The position numbers and the translations under genes are program-made. A DNA stretch of 64,000 bases from Deltaproteobacteria bacterium. Lineage in GTDB: Bacteria; UBA10199; GCA-002796325; JACPFF01. The stretch covers positions 1 through 64,000 of the forward strand of contig JACPFF010000015.1 in NCBI GenBank assembly GCA_016183065.1, in the 5' to 3' direction. Shown here piece after piece: positions 18,001 through 26,646 of the stretch; position 1 is the stretch's first letter; each line of letters begins with the position of its first letter. The notes beneath the pieces were generated by a model. It did not search any database and was not told where the DNA came from. It was given only the letters and a program-made list of their open reading frames with translations.

Positions 18001-18707
18001 GACGGACCGAGAAAGAGCGTCTCAAGGAGTTTCAGAAGCGTTTCGGGTACGCGTTCAAGCACCTGGGCCATCTGACCCGCGCCTTGATGCACCGCTCGTA
18101 TGCCAATGAATGTCGTTTGCCGGCCACGGAACATAATGAACGCTATGAGTATCTTGGGGATGCCGTTCTGGAACTGGCCATCAGCCATTTGTTGATGGCC
18201 CACTTTCCGGATCATCCGGAAGGGGATCTCTCCAAACTCCGTGCGGCCGTGGTGAATGAGACGCAATTGGCGCAACTGGCCCGAGCCGTGAACCTGGGCG
18301 ACTATCTCTACCTGGGCAAGGGGGAGGAACAAACGGGAGGTCGCGACAAGCCATCGCTCCTGGCGGATTGTTTTGAGGCGATTCTTGGGGCGATCTATCT
18401 CGATCGCGGTTTTCCGCGCGCGTTAGCAGTCGTCGAGCGGCATTATCTCCCGATTCTGCGTGAGGCGAGTGCCTGCGGGGAATTGATCCGGGATTTTAAG
18501 ACCAAACTCCAGGAAGAGGTCCAGCGCCGTTTCCGGATCGTGCCGCGGTATCGTCTCCTGCAGGAAAGCGGTCCGGACCATCATAAGACCTTTCACGTTC
18601 AGCTCCTCATCGGGCCGGAGGCGTACGGCATGGGGATGGGGAGTAGTAAAAAGGCGGCGGAGCAGGAGGCGGCGCGGAGCGCCTTGCACCGCCTCGGGTG
18701 TTTATGA
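17991..18707 (+). CDS. rnc: Ribonuclease III
   Basis: A 238-residue double-stranded-RNA endonuclease that processes rRNA precursors and structured mRNAs. The signature ERYEYLGDAVLELAIS (residues about 47-62) supplies the catalytic Glu and Asp. The second acidic cluster is in DCFEAILGAIYLDRGF. A double-stranded-RNA-binding domain occupies the C-terminus (DFKTKLQEEVQRRF to GMGSSKKAAEQEAARSAL). The start overlaps mtaB, and the stop overlaps the era ATG (ATGA). Coupling of rnc and era is a widely conserved arrangement. Confidence 0.97.
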   Translation: MDIRRTEKERLKEFQKRFGYAFKHLGHLTRALMHRSYANECRLPATEHNERYEYLGDAVLELAISHLLMAHFPDHPEGDLSKLRAAVVNETQLAQLARAVNLGDYLYLGKGEEQTGGRDKPSLLADCFEAILGAIYLDRGFPRALAVVERHYLPILREASACGELIRDFKTKLQEEVQRRFRIVPRYRLLQESGPDHHKTFHVQLLIGPEAYGMGMGSSKKAAEQEAARSALHRLGCL

Positions 18708-19579
18708 CGCACCGGTGCGGATATGTCGCGCTCATCGGTCTCCCCAATGTCGGCAAGTCCTCCGTGATGAATGCCCTCATCGGCGAAGAGGTGGCCATTG
18801 TCACACCGATGCCACAGACAACGCGCCAGCGGATTGCCGGGATCGCCTCCACACCGGAGTCCCAGGTCATTTTTCTCGATACACCGGGCGTGCATCTCTC
18901 AGACCGGGCCATCAACCAGGCCATGGTGGCCACGACCGAAGCCGTGCTGCGCGAGGCGGATGGCCGTGTCCTCGTGGTCGATGCGTCCCAGGTGGCGTCG
19001 AGCGTGCGACTCCCACCGGCATTCTTGTCACACCGATGGACCTGCATCGTCCTGAACAAAATCGATCTGCTCAGCGAGCGTGTGTGCACGCAGCTCCAAC
19101 AGCAACTGGGGAGGGAATTCGCGACCATGATCTCTCCCGTCTCGGCCGTGCGCGGTGACGGGATCGATTCCCTCCGGCACCATCTCGTGGCTGCGCTGCC
19201 GGAAGGGCCACCGCTTTTTCCCACTGATATCTACACCGAACACTCCGTCCGTTTTCTCGTCGCGGAATGGATCCGCAAGGCGGTCATTGAACACCTGGCC
19301 GAGGAGCTCCCGCATGCCATTGCCGTGGAGATCGAGGCCTTTCATGAAGACGCACCGTGCACACGGATCGAGGCCACCATCATTGTTGAACGGGAATCGC
19401 AAAAGGGGATGGTGATTGGCCGTGGAGGGCGCATGATTCGCGCGATCGGCACCACCGCGCGGCAGTATATGACCGCCTGCGTGGGGACGCACGTCTATCT
19501 AGGGTTGCGCGTCCGCGTCGAACGCCAGTGGCGCACACGGCCAGAACAGCTCCGCCGTTTCGGATTCATCCGTTCATAA
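18704..19579 (+). CDS. era: GTPase Era
   Basis: A 291-residue GTPase that binds the 3' end of 16S rRNA during 30S assembly. G1 is ALIGLPNVGKSS, G3 FLDTPGVH, G4 LNKIDL, and the C-terminal KH domain contains RIEATIIVERESQKGMVIGRGG. Start at the ATG overlapping the rnc stop; an upstream GTG at 18698 is also in frame. Its stop overlaps the end of the convergent pseudouridine synthase gene by six bases. Confidence 0.97.
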   Translation: MTHRCGYVALIGLPNVGKSSVMNALIGEEVAIVTPMPQTTRQRIAGIASTPESQVIFLDTPGVHLSDRAINQAMVATTEAVLREADGRVLVVDASQVASSVRLPPAFLSHRWTCIVLNKIDLLSERVCTQLQQQLGREFATMISPVSAVRGDGIDSLRHHLVAALPEGPPLFPTDIYTEHSVRFLVAEWIRKAVIEHLAEELPHAIAVEIEAFHEDAPCTRIEATIIVERESQKGMVIGRGGRMIRAIGTTARQYMTACVGTHVYLGLRVRVERQWRTRPEQLRRFGFIRS

Positions 19580-20437
19580 GCCATCATTACAGGGGTTCAC
19601 GTCCCCTGCAGCGAAGCCTCCGGGGACTTCCTCGTCCACCCGCTTTGCGGGAAAAGATACCTGCAGGAGCGTGGCGGGGATCCGTAGGGCGGTGCAGGGA
19701 TCGACAAACGTGGCGGGAAGTGGTGCCGTGACGAGCACCGGTGCCCCGGTGGCCGGCGAACAAAATCCGAGCTGCCAGGCATGGAGGAGGGGAGTGGCGG
19801 TGGGGTCGTCGGACGGATGAGGGCCGCCATAGAGCGGATCACCCACGATCGGATGACCGGCGTGGGCCAGGTGGACGCGAATCTGGTGTCGCACCCCCGT
19901 CGTGATCGTTACACAGAGGAGCGAATAGGGCGATGATCGCTGTTGATCGGGGTAGACGTGGCCACAGGTCGTGATCTCGGTCGCTGCGGCCTGCGGGTGC
20001 CCACGACACGCGATGTGGCGGGCTGGAACCACGAGCATGCGGTCCCATTTCCGTGGATGATGTGCAATCGGCCAGTGCCAGGTAGCGGTCGCTGGCGTCA
20101 TCCCATGGACGAGGGCTGCATACCGTTTGATGATCGTGCCGGCACGAAAGGCTGCACGCAGGGCATCATAGGTGGAGCGGTCCTTGGCGAGGAGCAGGGC
20201 CCCGGAGGTCCCATTATCGAGCCGATGGACCGGAAGGGAAGGGGCACACAGCGTGGCCACGGCCGGAAGTGTGTGTCGCGGATGGGCCAGTGTGGCAAGG
20301 CCCGCAGGCTTTGCCACGACGACCACGGAGTCATCTTCATAGAGCGTTGGAAGGTCCACGGGCCATGATATGTTATAAAATTGAGTAAAATCAATAAAAT
20401 AGATTGTGCTTTCCCCCGGGGTTTTTTTCGCAACCAT
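19574..20437 (-). CDS. RluA-family pseudouridine synthase with a repeat-encoded C-terminus
   Basis: A 287-residue RluA-type synthase without an S4 domain. It shows YEDDSVVVVAKPAGLATLAHP, the catalytic Asp in LPVHRLDNGTSGALLLAK, and TITTGVRHQIRVHLAHAGHPIVGDPLYG. It isomerises uridine in rRNA or tRNA; the target cannot be told. Start ATG 20437 has GGAG eight bases upstream, but the family fold only begins about 20 residues later. The last 20-odd residues (VDEEVPGGFAAGDVNPCND and neighbours) are encoded by a palindromic repeat related to those in the Tad operon, so the original stop was probably replaced. Confidence 0.88.
   Translation of the reverse strand: MVAKKTPGESTIYFIDFTQFYNISWPVDLPTLYEDDSVVVVAKPAGLATLAHPRHTLPAVATLCAPSLPVHRLDNGTSGALLLAKDRSTYDALRAAFRAGTIIKRYAALVHGMTPATATWHWPIAHHPRKWDRMLVVPARHIACRGHPQAAATEITTCGHVYPDQQRSSPYSLLCVTITTGVRHQIRVHLAHAGHPIVGDPLYGGPHPSDDPTATPLLHAWQLGFCSPATGAPVLVTAPLPATFVDPCTALRIPATLLQVSFPAKRVDEEVPGGFAAGDVNPCNDGL
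19590..19651. repeat. Palindromic repeat at the 3' end of the pseudouridine synthase gene
   Basis: The hairpin CAGGGG-TTCACGT-CCCCTG (19590-19608) is followed by GCGAAGCCTCC and a 28-base block (19624-19651) that matches 33851-33878 in the Tad operon at 25 of 28 bases. It has the same modules (GGGG-TCACGT-CCCC hairpin, CTCGTCCACC segment) as the other family members, here inside a coding frame on the minus strand. Confidence 0.8.
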
Positions 20438-20668
20438 TTCAGTGCTCCGCCGAATATTATTCTGTAAATGGAGTGCCGAGGCGAAAGGCGACCGTGTGAT
20501 TGAGCGCGCAGGAGATCTCCGGAGAGGAGCAACCGTCATGTCAGACCGCTCTGTACGACTCCCCTCTCAATGTCCTCTGGAAGGCGCCCATCGGGTGCAA
20601 CAGCGCGTATCTCTCGCATCAGAGCAGCACCGGATCAGTAGGACACTGTCACGGTGTGAGGTGCCCCG

Positions 20669-23600
20669 ATGAACGGCCGATACCGATATGGACCCCTGCT
20701 CGGGGTGCTCCTTGCGTGCCTCGTCCCGGTCGGGCCGATTTTCGCCTCAGGACCGACCGAGACGATGCAGACGTTGCTCGGTCGGTCGTCGCCAGCCGCA
20801 GAGGGGCCGGCACCAGAGAGTCCTGCGCCGCCTGCGCCGGAGACGCCGCCAGCAGAGTCCCCTCCACCCGCAGCGCCGCCGGGTCCAGAAGCAACCCCGC
20901 CGATGAGTCCAGACGAGGCCCCGCTTGCAGAGACCGACGCGCCGGCGAACGGCGTGACCGGCTGTGGGCCATCACCCATGCATGTCATTACACACTGCGA
21001 AGCCGGGAGTGGTTTCCTCTGTGTCAATACCCCTCCGGGCGGCGTGGTGGACGATCAGGTGGTGGTCACGGGATTGATCGATCGGGCGAATTTTCCCTTC
21101 GCCGGATTGAAAGTCGTCGTGCAGCATACGGAGACGAACATGATCCAGGAATTGCCCGCAGAGACGGCGGTGGACGCCGATGGCGCGTTTGCCATCGAAG
21201 TCCCGCTGACACAGCTGGGGGCCTATACGATTATCCTCCAGGCGCTGCGTGCCGGTGGAGAGCCGGTCATGGCACAGGTGGCGGTCAGTCGCGTGATCGC
21301 CCCAAATGGCAAAGCCGCGGCGGTAGAGATGACGCCTGCGCCGGATGTCTCGGGTCCTGTGATGGCCAGTGCCGTACAGCTCGATCTCGATCTGTTGCCG
21401 GAGTGCGAACGGTGCGACCTCATCGGGAGTGAGACCGGGGGCGTGCTGATCTCGGTCGTCAATACCATAACGACCTCCCAGGGGGCTCTCCAACAGGTCG
21501 AGCGAAAGACCGATATCGGCGTGGACGGACGATTTCACCTCTGCATCCCCGTTGGCCTCGGCGAGAATCACCTCGATATTGTGGCGTGCAATGCCGCGAC
21601 CGGTTTTGTACGCCCGCAGTGTGCGGTGGTGCCACCGGTGACCTTTTCGGCGGAGACGGGGCGTCCCGTGATTACGATGCATGAGCCAGCCAGCGCCGGG
21701 ACAACGATTTCCCCGGTTGCGCCGGATGAACCATTGGAGATCCGTTTTGCCGTCGAGGGGCTCACCAATGGCGCAATGTGCGAAGAGCAGGTGGAGTGGC
21801 GGTGGAATCGCGAGCCGGCCGTGGCGCTCTGTCCGGCCGCGGATGGATTCTATCATGTGACCCTGACCCCAACGACGGGGATCAATCTCGGGGTCATCCA
21901 TGTCGACGACCAAGACTTTCCCATGGAAGAATCGATCATCCTTGGAGGAGGGACGGTCAAGAGTCCCTGGCAGGGCCCCGGCGTGACCAAGGCCGATGGG
22001 GCATTGTGGGAGAGGGACGCGCTGACCGTCGGTCTCCGCCAGCAATTGCTGACGGAGACGCTCCGGACGCTCCTCAATCACTTTCTGGCATCGGACCAGA
22101 GTCAACAATTGATCCAGCAGTTGGTCCATCGGCCCGTGGTCTCCCCCCAGGGATCCACAGGGACTGCGCCCGTCGATTCCGCACGGGCCGAGGCCCTTGC
22201 CGCCATTCGTGCGGAGATCCCGGGGTGCAAGACGACAGGCGGGTTGAGCGATCTCCAACTCGAGTTTGTGGAACCGCCGGAGATTGGAGAGATGGAAGTC
22301 ACGCAGATGCGGTTGGTCGATGATGCCGTGCACTTGACTGTCGTCGCCAGCCCGCGCGCGGGAGAAAAGGTGGCGCTCGGGATGCATGTGCGGCTCTTTC
22401 GCGATGGCGACCGAGACGGTCGGCCCGATGGACCCGTTTTGCCGCTCAAACTCGGGTTTCGCAAATTGGCACTCTATCCGAGGATTCAATTGCAGCGCCA
22501 TGAACCGCCGATCGTCCTCCTCACGGCAGAGACGACCAATTGTGATTATCAGGATCCGCTCTATTGCACCGAGCGACCCGCGCTCTTGCTCCCAAAGAAT
22601 TTTGTCGGATCGGTCACCGGGAGTGGCGGTTTTGTCCTCTGCGATCACGAAGATCAACTGGTATCGTCCTCAGAGGCCGAAGGGTGCGCGGATTTGAATA
22701 TTCTCAACACGCAAACGGGCCTGCTGAGCGGCCAGGTCCTTGATGGGCTCAACGAGATGCTCTACTGCACGGGTTCGAGTCAATTGACCTACGCGCTGCG
22801 AGAGGGGGGACGCCATCTGCGGGTGCGGGTGGGGTGTGGACCCTTTCCCCCGGCATCCCCCGGGGAGATCGAGGTCGTGTTGCCGTTGTGGGATTGCGAC
22901 GCGGGGATCTTGCGCGACCGGCAGATCGACATGCCCCTCGGGCTCGATCTGGTCCAGCGCCTGATGCACCTGAGTGATCGGGGGATCTCGCTCCCGATGG
23001 CCACGAGGGTGGGGAGCGCGTCATGGTATCGGCAGCGCCCTGCCGATGTGCAACGGCCGACTCTGGGCTATCTGGTGGACAACGATGCCCCGCAGATGCC
23101 CGCGGATCTGGGGCTTGCAGGGTCGCGGGATCTCTTTGTCGGTCTGAGTGAACGGCTGATCAATCAACTCCTCTTTTTCTTCGCCATGGCGGGTGATCCG
23201 TCCAGTGGACAGGGCCTCCTCGATTGGGATCTCCATGAGCCGTTTTTCAGGGCCAACGGGATCGACTTGACGGCGGTGTGCGATGCGCTCGATCCGATGA
23301 GTCCCGAAGCGGCGGCCGTGTCGACGCTCTGCCAGGTCCGGCCACGGGTCAAAGAACTCCTCGGGAGTGCCTTGACGACCTACGAATATTTCCCGCCGAA
23401 TCAACCGTTGATGGTGCGGGTACGCGGCAGTCGGACCATGGTGCCGCACGTCCGTTTTTTTTCTGCAGAGGTCCCGGAGGCGATTGCCGAGGAGACCACC
23501 CCGACGACGTATCGCACCGGCACGTTTATCGATCTGCAGGTTCCCGATCTGGCGTTGAGTTTCTACGCCCTCGAGACCGATCCCGCCGGTGCGCCGGATG

Positions 23601-24157
23601 CCTATGGAAACCTCCCCATGTTGCTGGATGATGCTGGAGCCCCGCGCATTCACTCGCTCCGTCCCGATCTCGCCGATCCCTTTGACGGGCCAATTGTCCG
23701 GGCCACGATGACGTTCCTCCTCCCATTGGAACTGAGTCCGCTTCTGCCGGATCCCGAGGAGCCGTCGCAGCTGCGCCTCATGTTGCGGACCAATCCCGCA
23801 CTGACGCGTCTCCAGTTTCGCGTGGCCCCGGGCGACAACAATACGATTATTCCGGATACAAGCCTCCTCTCCAACCTGCGCGAGAAGCTCCTGACGGGAC
23901 TGAGCCTCTTTGCGTCTGAAGAGGATGCCATTACGCTCCCGATTCCCAAGCGTCTGGTCATGACGCCTGAGGATCCCACCACGAGCGATGACCTCCTCGC
24001 CCTGCTCGGCGTGCAGGAATGGCGATTGGCCAAAGAGGGACTGGCACTCGCCATCGACCCCGGTGGGGACTTTCTCACGATGAGCGCCAATTTCCATGTC
24101 GTCCAACAATTGGTGGTTGGTGGCGAGATGGTCGAATGGACCATTCCGGAGTATTAG
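20669..24157 (+). CDS. Large secreted protein of unknown function
   Basis: An 1162-residue protein with a signal peptide (LLGVLLACLVPVGPIFASG) and a Pro/Ala/Glu-rich linker at residues about 40-90. The following region contains many beta-strand-like segments resembling bacterial Ig-type domains (VVDDQVVVTGLIDRANFPFAG; DGAFAIEVPLTQLGAYTIIL). Cysteines are frequent and tend to be paired (CERC, CDYQDPLYC), suggesting disulfides outside the cytoplasm. No membrane anchor, autotransporter barrel or lipobox is seen. The ribosome-binding site GAGGTG is 7 bases upstream. It stands alone between convergent or divergent genes, 1.8 kb before the Tad operon. A surface or envelope role is likely; I do not recognise the family. 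Confidence 0.75.
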   Translation: MNGRYRYGPLLGVLLACLVPVGPIFASGPTETMQTLLGRSSPAAEGPAPESPAPPAPETPPAESPPPAAPPGPEATPPMSPDEAPLAETDAPANGVTGCGPSPMHVITHCEAGSGFLCVNTPPGGVVDDQVVVTGLIDRANFPFAGLKVVVQHTETNMIQELPAETAVDADGAFAIEVPLTQLGAYTIILQALRAGGEPVMAQVAVSRVIAPNGKAAAVEMTPAPDVSGPVMASAVQLDLDLLPECERCDLIGSETGGVLISVVNTITTSQGALQQVERKTDIGVDGRFHLCIPVGLGENHLDIVACNAATGFVRPQCAVVPPVTFSAETGRPVITMHEPASAGTTISPVAPDEPLEIRFAVEGLTNGAMCEEQVEWRWNREPAVALCPAADGFYHVTLTPTTGINLGVIHVDDQDFPMEESIILGGGTVKSPWQGPGVTKADGALWERDALTVGLRQQLLTETLRTLLNHFLASDQSQQLIQQLVHRPVVSPQGSTGTAPVDSARAEALAAIRAEIPGCKTTGGLSDLQLEFVEPPEIGEMEVTQMRLVDDAVHLTVVASPRAGEKVALGMHVRLFRDGDRDGRPDGPVLPLKLGFRKLALYPRIQLQRHEPPIVLLTAETTNCDYQDPLYCTERPALLLPKNFVGSVTGSGGFVLCDHEDQLVSSSEAEGCADLNILNTQTGLLSGQVLDGLNEMLYCTGSSQLTYALREGGRHLRVRVGCGPFPPASPGEIEVVLPLWDCDAGILRDRQIDMPLGLDLVQRLMHLSDRGISLPMATRVGSASWYRQRPADVQRPTLGYLVDNDAPQMPADLGLAGSRDLFVGLSERLINQLLFFFAMAGDPSSGQGLLDWDLHEPFFRANGIDLTAVCDALDPMSPEAAAVSTLCQVRPRVKELLGSALTTYEYFPPNQPLMVRVRGSRTMVPHVRFFSAEVPEAIAEETTPTTYRTGTFIDLQVPDLALSFYALETDPAGAPDAYGNLPMLLDDAGAPRIHSLRPDLADPFDGPIVRATMTFLLPLELSPLLPDPEEPSQLRLMLRTNPALTRLQFRVAPGDNNTIIPDTSLLSNLREKLLTGLSLFASEEDAITLPIPKRLVMTPEDPTTSDDLLALLGVQEWRLAKEGLALAIDPGGDFLTMSANFHVVQQLVVGGEMVEWTIPEY

Positions 24158-24186
24158 CAGGCTGTTGGGGTGTGTACAACGGCGCC

Positions 24187-25488
24187 CTACTGCTGCGCGA
24201 TGGCGTCCGGTTGCTGATTCATGGCGGCCAAAAAGGCCCGGCCGGATTTTTGCGGCACTTTGAGGGCATAGCCGGCCGGAAGTGATTGGCGGCCGGTGTA
24301 AATGGCCGCCGAATATCCGGGATTGAGTTCCCACAACGTCTCCAGCGGCACCTTGGTCTGCGTCGCCACATGGGGGAGTACCACGGATTTTTCCACGACG
24401 ACGGTGTCAAATCGGAGTGGCGGTGCGACTGGGATATTCCCGAATAATTTTTGCCGGTTTTCGAAGACCTCCAACGCGGCCAGAAATTCCGGGAAGAAAT
24501 TGCGCGAGGCAAATTGATATCCCGGGTGGGAAAACTCCCGGACAATCCGCGCGATCGAGGTGGTACCGAGCGTGCGCACCGCCTGCTTGAGGCGGCCAGG
24601 GCCGGCATTGTAAGCATTGATGGCGAGGGGCCACGTGCCGAGCGCGGCATAATTGCTTTTCAGCAACCGTGCGGCGGCACGGGTGGCGGCGAGGGGATCA
24701 TTGCGTTCATCGATGGTCTGATTCATGGTCAATCCCATCATGCGCGCGGTCCCCGGCATGAACTGCCAGATCCCCGAGGCCCCCACCTTGGAATAGGCCC
24801 GCAAATCAAACATCGATTCGACGAAGACGAGTCGCGTCACTTCCCACGGCATCGCTCCCTCGGCAAAGACGGCCTCGATCTGCGCAAGATACTTTCCGGA
24901 GGCGACAATGCCGGCACGAAACCGGTTGCTCAGACCCGTCTGGCTCCGGAGCCGTCTGGGTCCGGAGGCCGCGGCATACTTTTCCGGTCCTCCCGGGATC
25001 TGTTGAAAGAGCCGCACGGTTTTCCGCTCAAACGGGGTGATATCGCGACGTCCGGGGTTTTCCGCCAGTCGCTTCAATGACCTCCGGACGCGCTCCATGG
25101 CCTCCTCGACCCGGGCGAGTCGGGCCTTCTGCACGTCGGGAGGATAGGGGGCGAAGGGATCGATATCCGGGGAAATATCTGAGAGATCGACGACATCGTA
25201 GATGATCTCCAGGGCGTCCATGTCGTGCAGGACCACGTGGTTGCGATCATAGGCGGAATAGATGTCGCGCCAAAAGGCGACCGGCGCCTCGAGGCCCTTC
25301 GGGACACGAAATGGTGCGCTGAGGCGTCGCACGCGAATCTTCTGCCGGGCGATCGACTGTCGGGCGTGTTGCATGAGCCCAGTCCCGACCACAGCATGCA
25401 CGGGGCCTGGCAGTCCAACCACACCCGTGATGAGGGCAATGCCCAGGCCGATGAGGAGAGGTTTGTGAAGGAGGTGTTGCATAGTCAC
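24187..25488 (-). CDS. Membrane-bound lytic murein transglycosylase (MltD-like)
   Basis: A 433-residue exported protein. The signal peptide (LLIGLGIALITGVVGLPGPVHA) is followed by a helical region and an SLT (goose-lysozyme-type) domain. The catalytic Glu is in FVESMFDLRAYS; GASGIWQFMPGTARMMGL and INAYNAGPGRLKQAV complete the domain. The C-terminus (LETLWELNPGY to AGYALKVP) looks like one LysM-type repeat, as in MltD. It cleaves peptidoglycan to 1,6-anhydro products. Facing the pilus operon, it may open the wall for assembly, though housekeeping turnover is as likely. No lipobox seen. Confidence 0.88.
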   Translation of the reverse strand: MTMQHLLHKPLLIGLGIALITGVVGLPGPVHAVVGTGLMQHARQSIARQKIRVRRLSAPFRVPKGLEAPVAFWRDIYSAYDRNHVVLHDMDALEIIYDVVDLSDISPDIDPFAPYPPDVQKARLARVEEAMERVRRSLKRLAENPGRRDITPFERKTVRLFQQIPGGPEKYAAASGPRRLRSQTGLSNRFRAGIVASGKYLAQIEAVFAEGAMPWEVTRLVFVESMFDLRAYSKVGASGIWQFMPGTARMMGLTMNQTIDERNDPLAATRAAARLLKSNYAALGTWPLAINAYNAGPGRLKQAVRTLGTTSIARIVREFSHPGYQFASRNFFPEFLAALEVFENRQKLFGNIPVAPPLRFDTVVVEKSVVLPHVATQTKVPLETLWELNPGYSAAIYTGRQSLPAGYALKVPQKSGRAFLAAMNQQPDAIAQQ

Positions 25489-25575
25489 TTATGGTAACAT
25501 ACAGTGCGGTCTGTTGGGTAGTGAGAAGGACGCGCCCGACATTTTTTTCGCAGATGTGCACAGAAAGGGGGAGCG

Positions 25576-25854
25576 ATGTATCGGCAATGGATCGCGGGGG
25601 TCGTGGGGATGGTGTTGGTCTGCGGTTGGGGTGGCATGGCCATGGCGGATGGCTGTTATCTCTGCGAAGGTGGAGGGTACGTCACCTACACCGGAGACGA
25701 TACCTTTGCCAGGCGAAAGAAGGCCAAGGAGCAATTCGGATGCGTGGTGGTGGGGACGACATCGTCGTGCTCACAATCCAAAGGAACGGTCTCTTTCCTG
25801 AAATGGCCGGCGCCGATCACGATCGCAGTGACTGATATTCAGTCAGGTGATTGA
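25576..25854 (+). CDS. Small secreted cysteine-containing protein
   Basis: A 92-residue protein with a clear signal peptide (IAGVVGMVLVCGWGGMAMA). The mature part starts DGCYLCEGGGYVTYTG, with a CxxC pair and two further Cys (FGCVVV, SSCSQ), suggesting disulfides or metal binding. An AAAGGGGGAG-like ribosome-binding site precedes it. It lies just upstream of the prepilin genes in the same direction and could be part of the pilus locus. No family recognised. Confidence 0.6.
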   Translation: MYRQWIAGVVGMVLVCGWGGMAMADGCYLCEGGGYVTYTGDDTFARRKKAKEQFGCVVVGTTSSCSQSKGTVSFLKWPAPITIAVTDIQSGD

Positions 25855-25956
25855 ACCGACGCCGCCGCGCCGGTCGGGTGTCGTCACCGTCATCGCGATA
25901 TCTCCCCATATTTTCCTCCATGCGTCCTGGCATGCCTTCTGCAAGGTCGTCTCGCC

Positions 25957-26127
25957 ATGGCACGTGGGCAATCCCTGGTAGAATATCTCCTGACCATGGC
26001 ATTCCTCGTTGGCGGGATCGCCGCAGCCCTTGCGTCGCCCCACACAACTGCATGGATGGAGACGCTCTACCGCGCCGTGGTACAGACCGTTGCGCCCGCG
26101 CATGTGCCCGATCCGGAGGGGAGATGA
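25957..26127 (+). CDS. Flp-type prepilin-like peptide with class III signal
   Basis: A 56-residue protein beginning MARGQSLVEYLLTMAFLVGG. The G-QSLVEY sequence is the prepilin peptidase site of Flp/class III prepilins (Gly at -1, Glu at +5, then Tyr), followed by one hydrophobic helix. The mature peptide of about 52 residues is in the size range of Flp pilins. It stops in ATGA overlap with the next gene. It could be the major pilin or a pseudopilin; the soluble tail is Pro-rich. Confidence 0.75.
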   Translation: MARGQSLVEYLLTMAFLVGGIAAALASPHTTAWMETLYRAVVQTVAPAHVPDPEGR

Positions 26128-26336
26128 TCATGAAGCGGCTCGGTCATCGTGGCCAGACGGCCACGGAATATGTACTCATCCTGTCGGTGGTCGTGCTGGG
26201 GCTCCTCGCTGCGGCCTCCGCATTGATCCCCAGCATGGGGCAGGGCGTGACGCTCCTCACCGAGAGCCTCGCCAATCGCTTTGCCAACAATCCGCTCACC
26301 GAGTGTGGTCCAGGGGCTCAATGTGGCAACAAATAA
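26124..26336 (+). CDS. Second Flp-type prepilin-like peptide
   Basis: A 70-residue peptide; an in-frame ATG at 26130 gives 68. MKRLGHRGQTATEYVLILSV contains the same class III cleavage motif (G-QTATEY) and a hydrophobic helix ending in LIPSMGQG. The C-terminus carries two Cys (TECGPGAQCGNK) that could form a small disulfide loop. It overlaps both neighbours. Two tandem prepilins with the same motif but different tails suggest a major and a minor subunit. Confidence 0.75.
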   Translation: MIMKRLGHRGQTATEYVLILSVVVLGLLAAASALIPSMGQGVTLLTESLANRFANNPLTECGPGAQCGNK

Positions 26337-26646
26337 CCGTCGCGGGACGGCCCTGACGGAATGCCTGCTGTTGCTCCCCGGCCTGCTCCTGCTGTGCGGG
26401 ATTGCCCTGGGCTCTGCGCTCTTTTCGCTGGAGAAAATGCGTGCCATCTATGCCCACATGATGGCCGTCCGCGCCGGGAGTGTGGCGCAAACGCCGGACG
26501 TCGCGATGGAACACGCTGCCACACTGGCGATCGCCATTGCGCCGACCGTGGGGACCTGGCAACGGGTCCGGCCGCCGTGGCCCGTGCGGCATCTGCCGCA
26601 ACCGTGGGGTGGCAGTGCCACCGGGGGAGATAACCCCATTCCATGA
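26323..26646 (+). CDS. TadE-like pseudopilin
   Basis: About 107 residues starting from GTG at 26323, which overlaps the previous gene. The N-terminus NNRRGTALTECLLLLPGLLL is the TadE/TadF type: basic residues, a Gly, a conserved Glu five residues later, and a single long hydrophobic helix. The rest is a small extracytoplasmic domain. TadE-family proteins are processed by the prepilin peptidase and are needed for Flp pilus assembly. An earlier ATG at 26281 would overlap the upstream gene more and is less likely. Confidence 0.65.
   Translation: MATNNRRGTALTECLLLLPGLLLLCGIALGSALFSLEKMRAIYAHMMAVRAGSVAQTPDVAMEHAATLAIAIAPTVGTWQRVRPPWPVRHLPQPWGGSATGGDNPIP

Noticed and set aside
20972-22657. Minus-strand open frame of 561 codons inside the large secreted protein gene
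   Set aside because: Antisense shadow in GC-rich DNA; the plus-strand frame has a signal peptide, a ribosome-binding site and domain-like structure.
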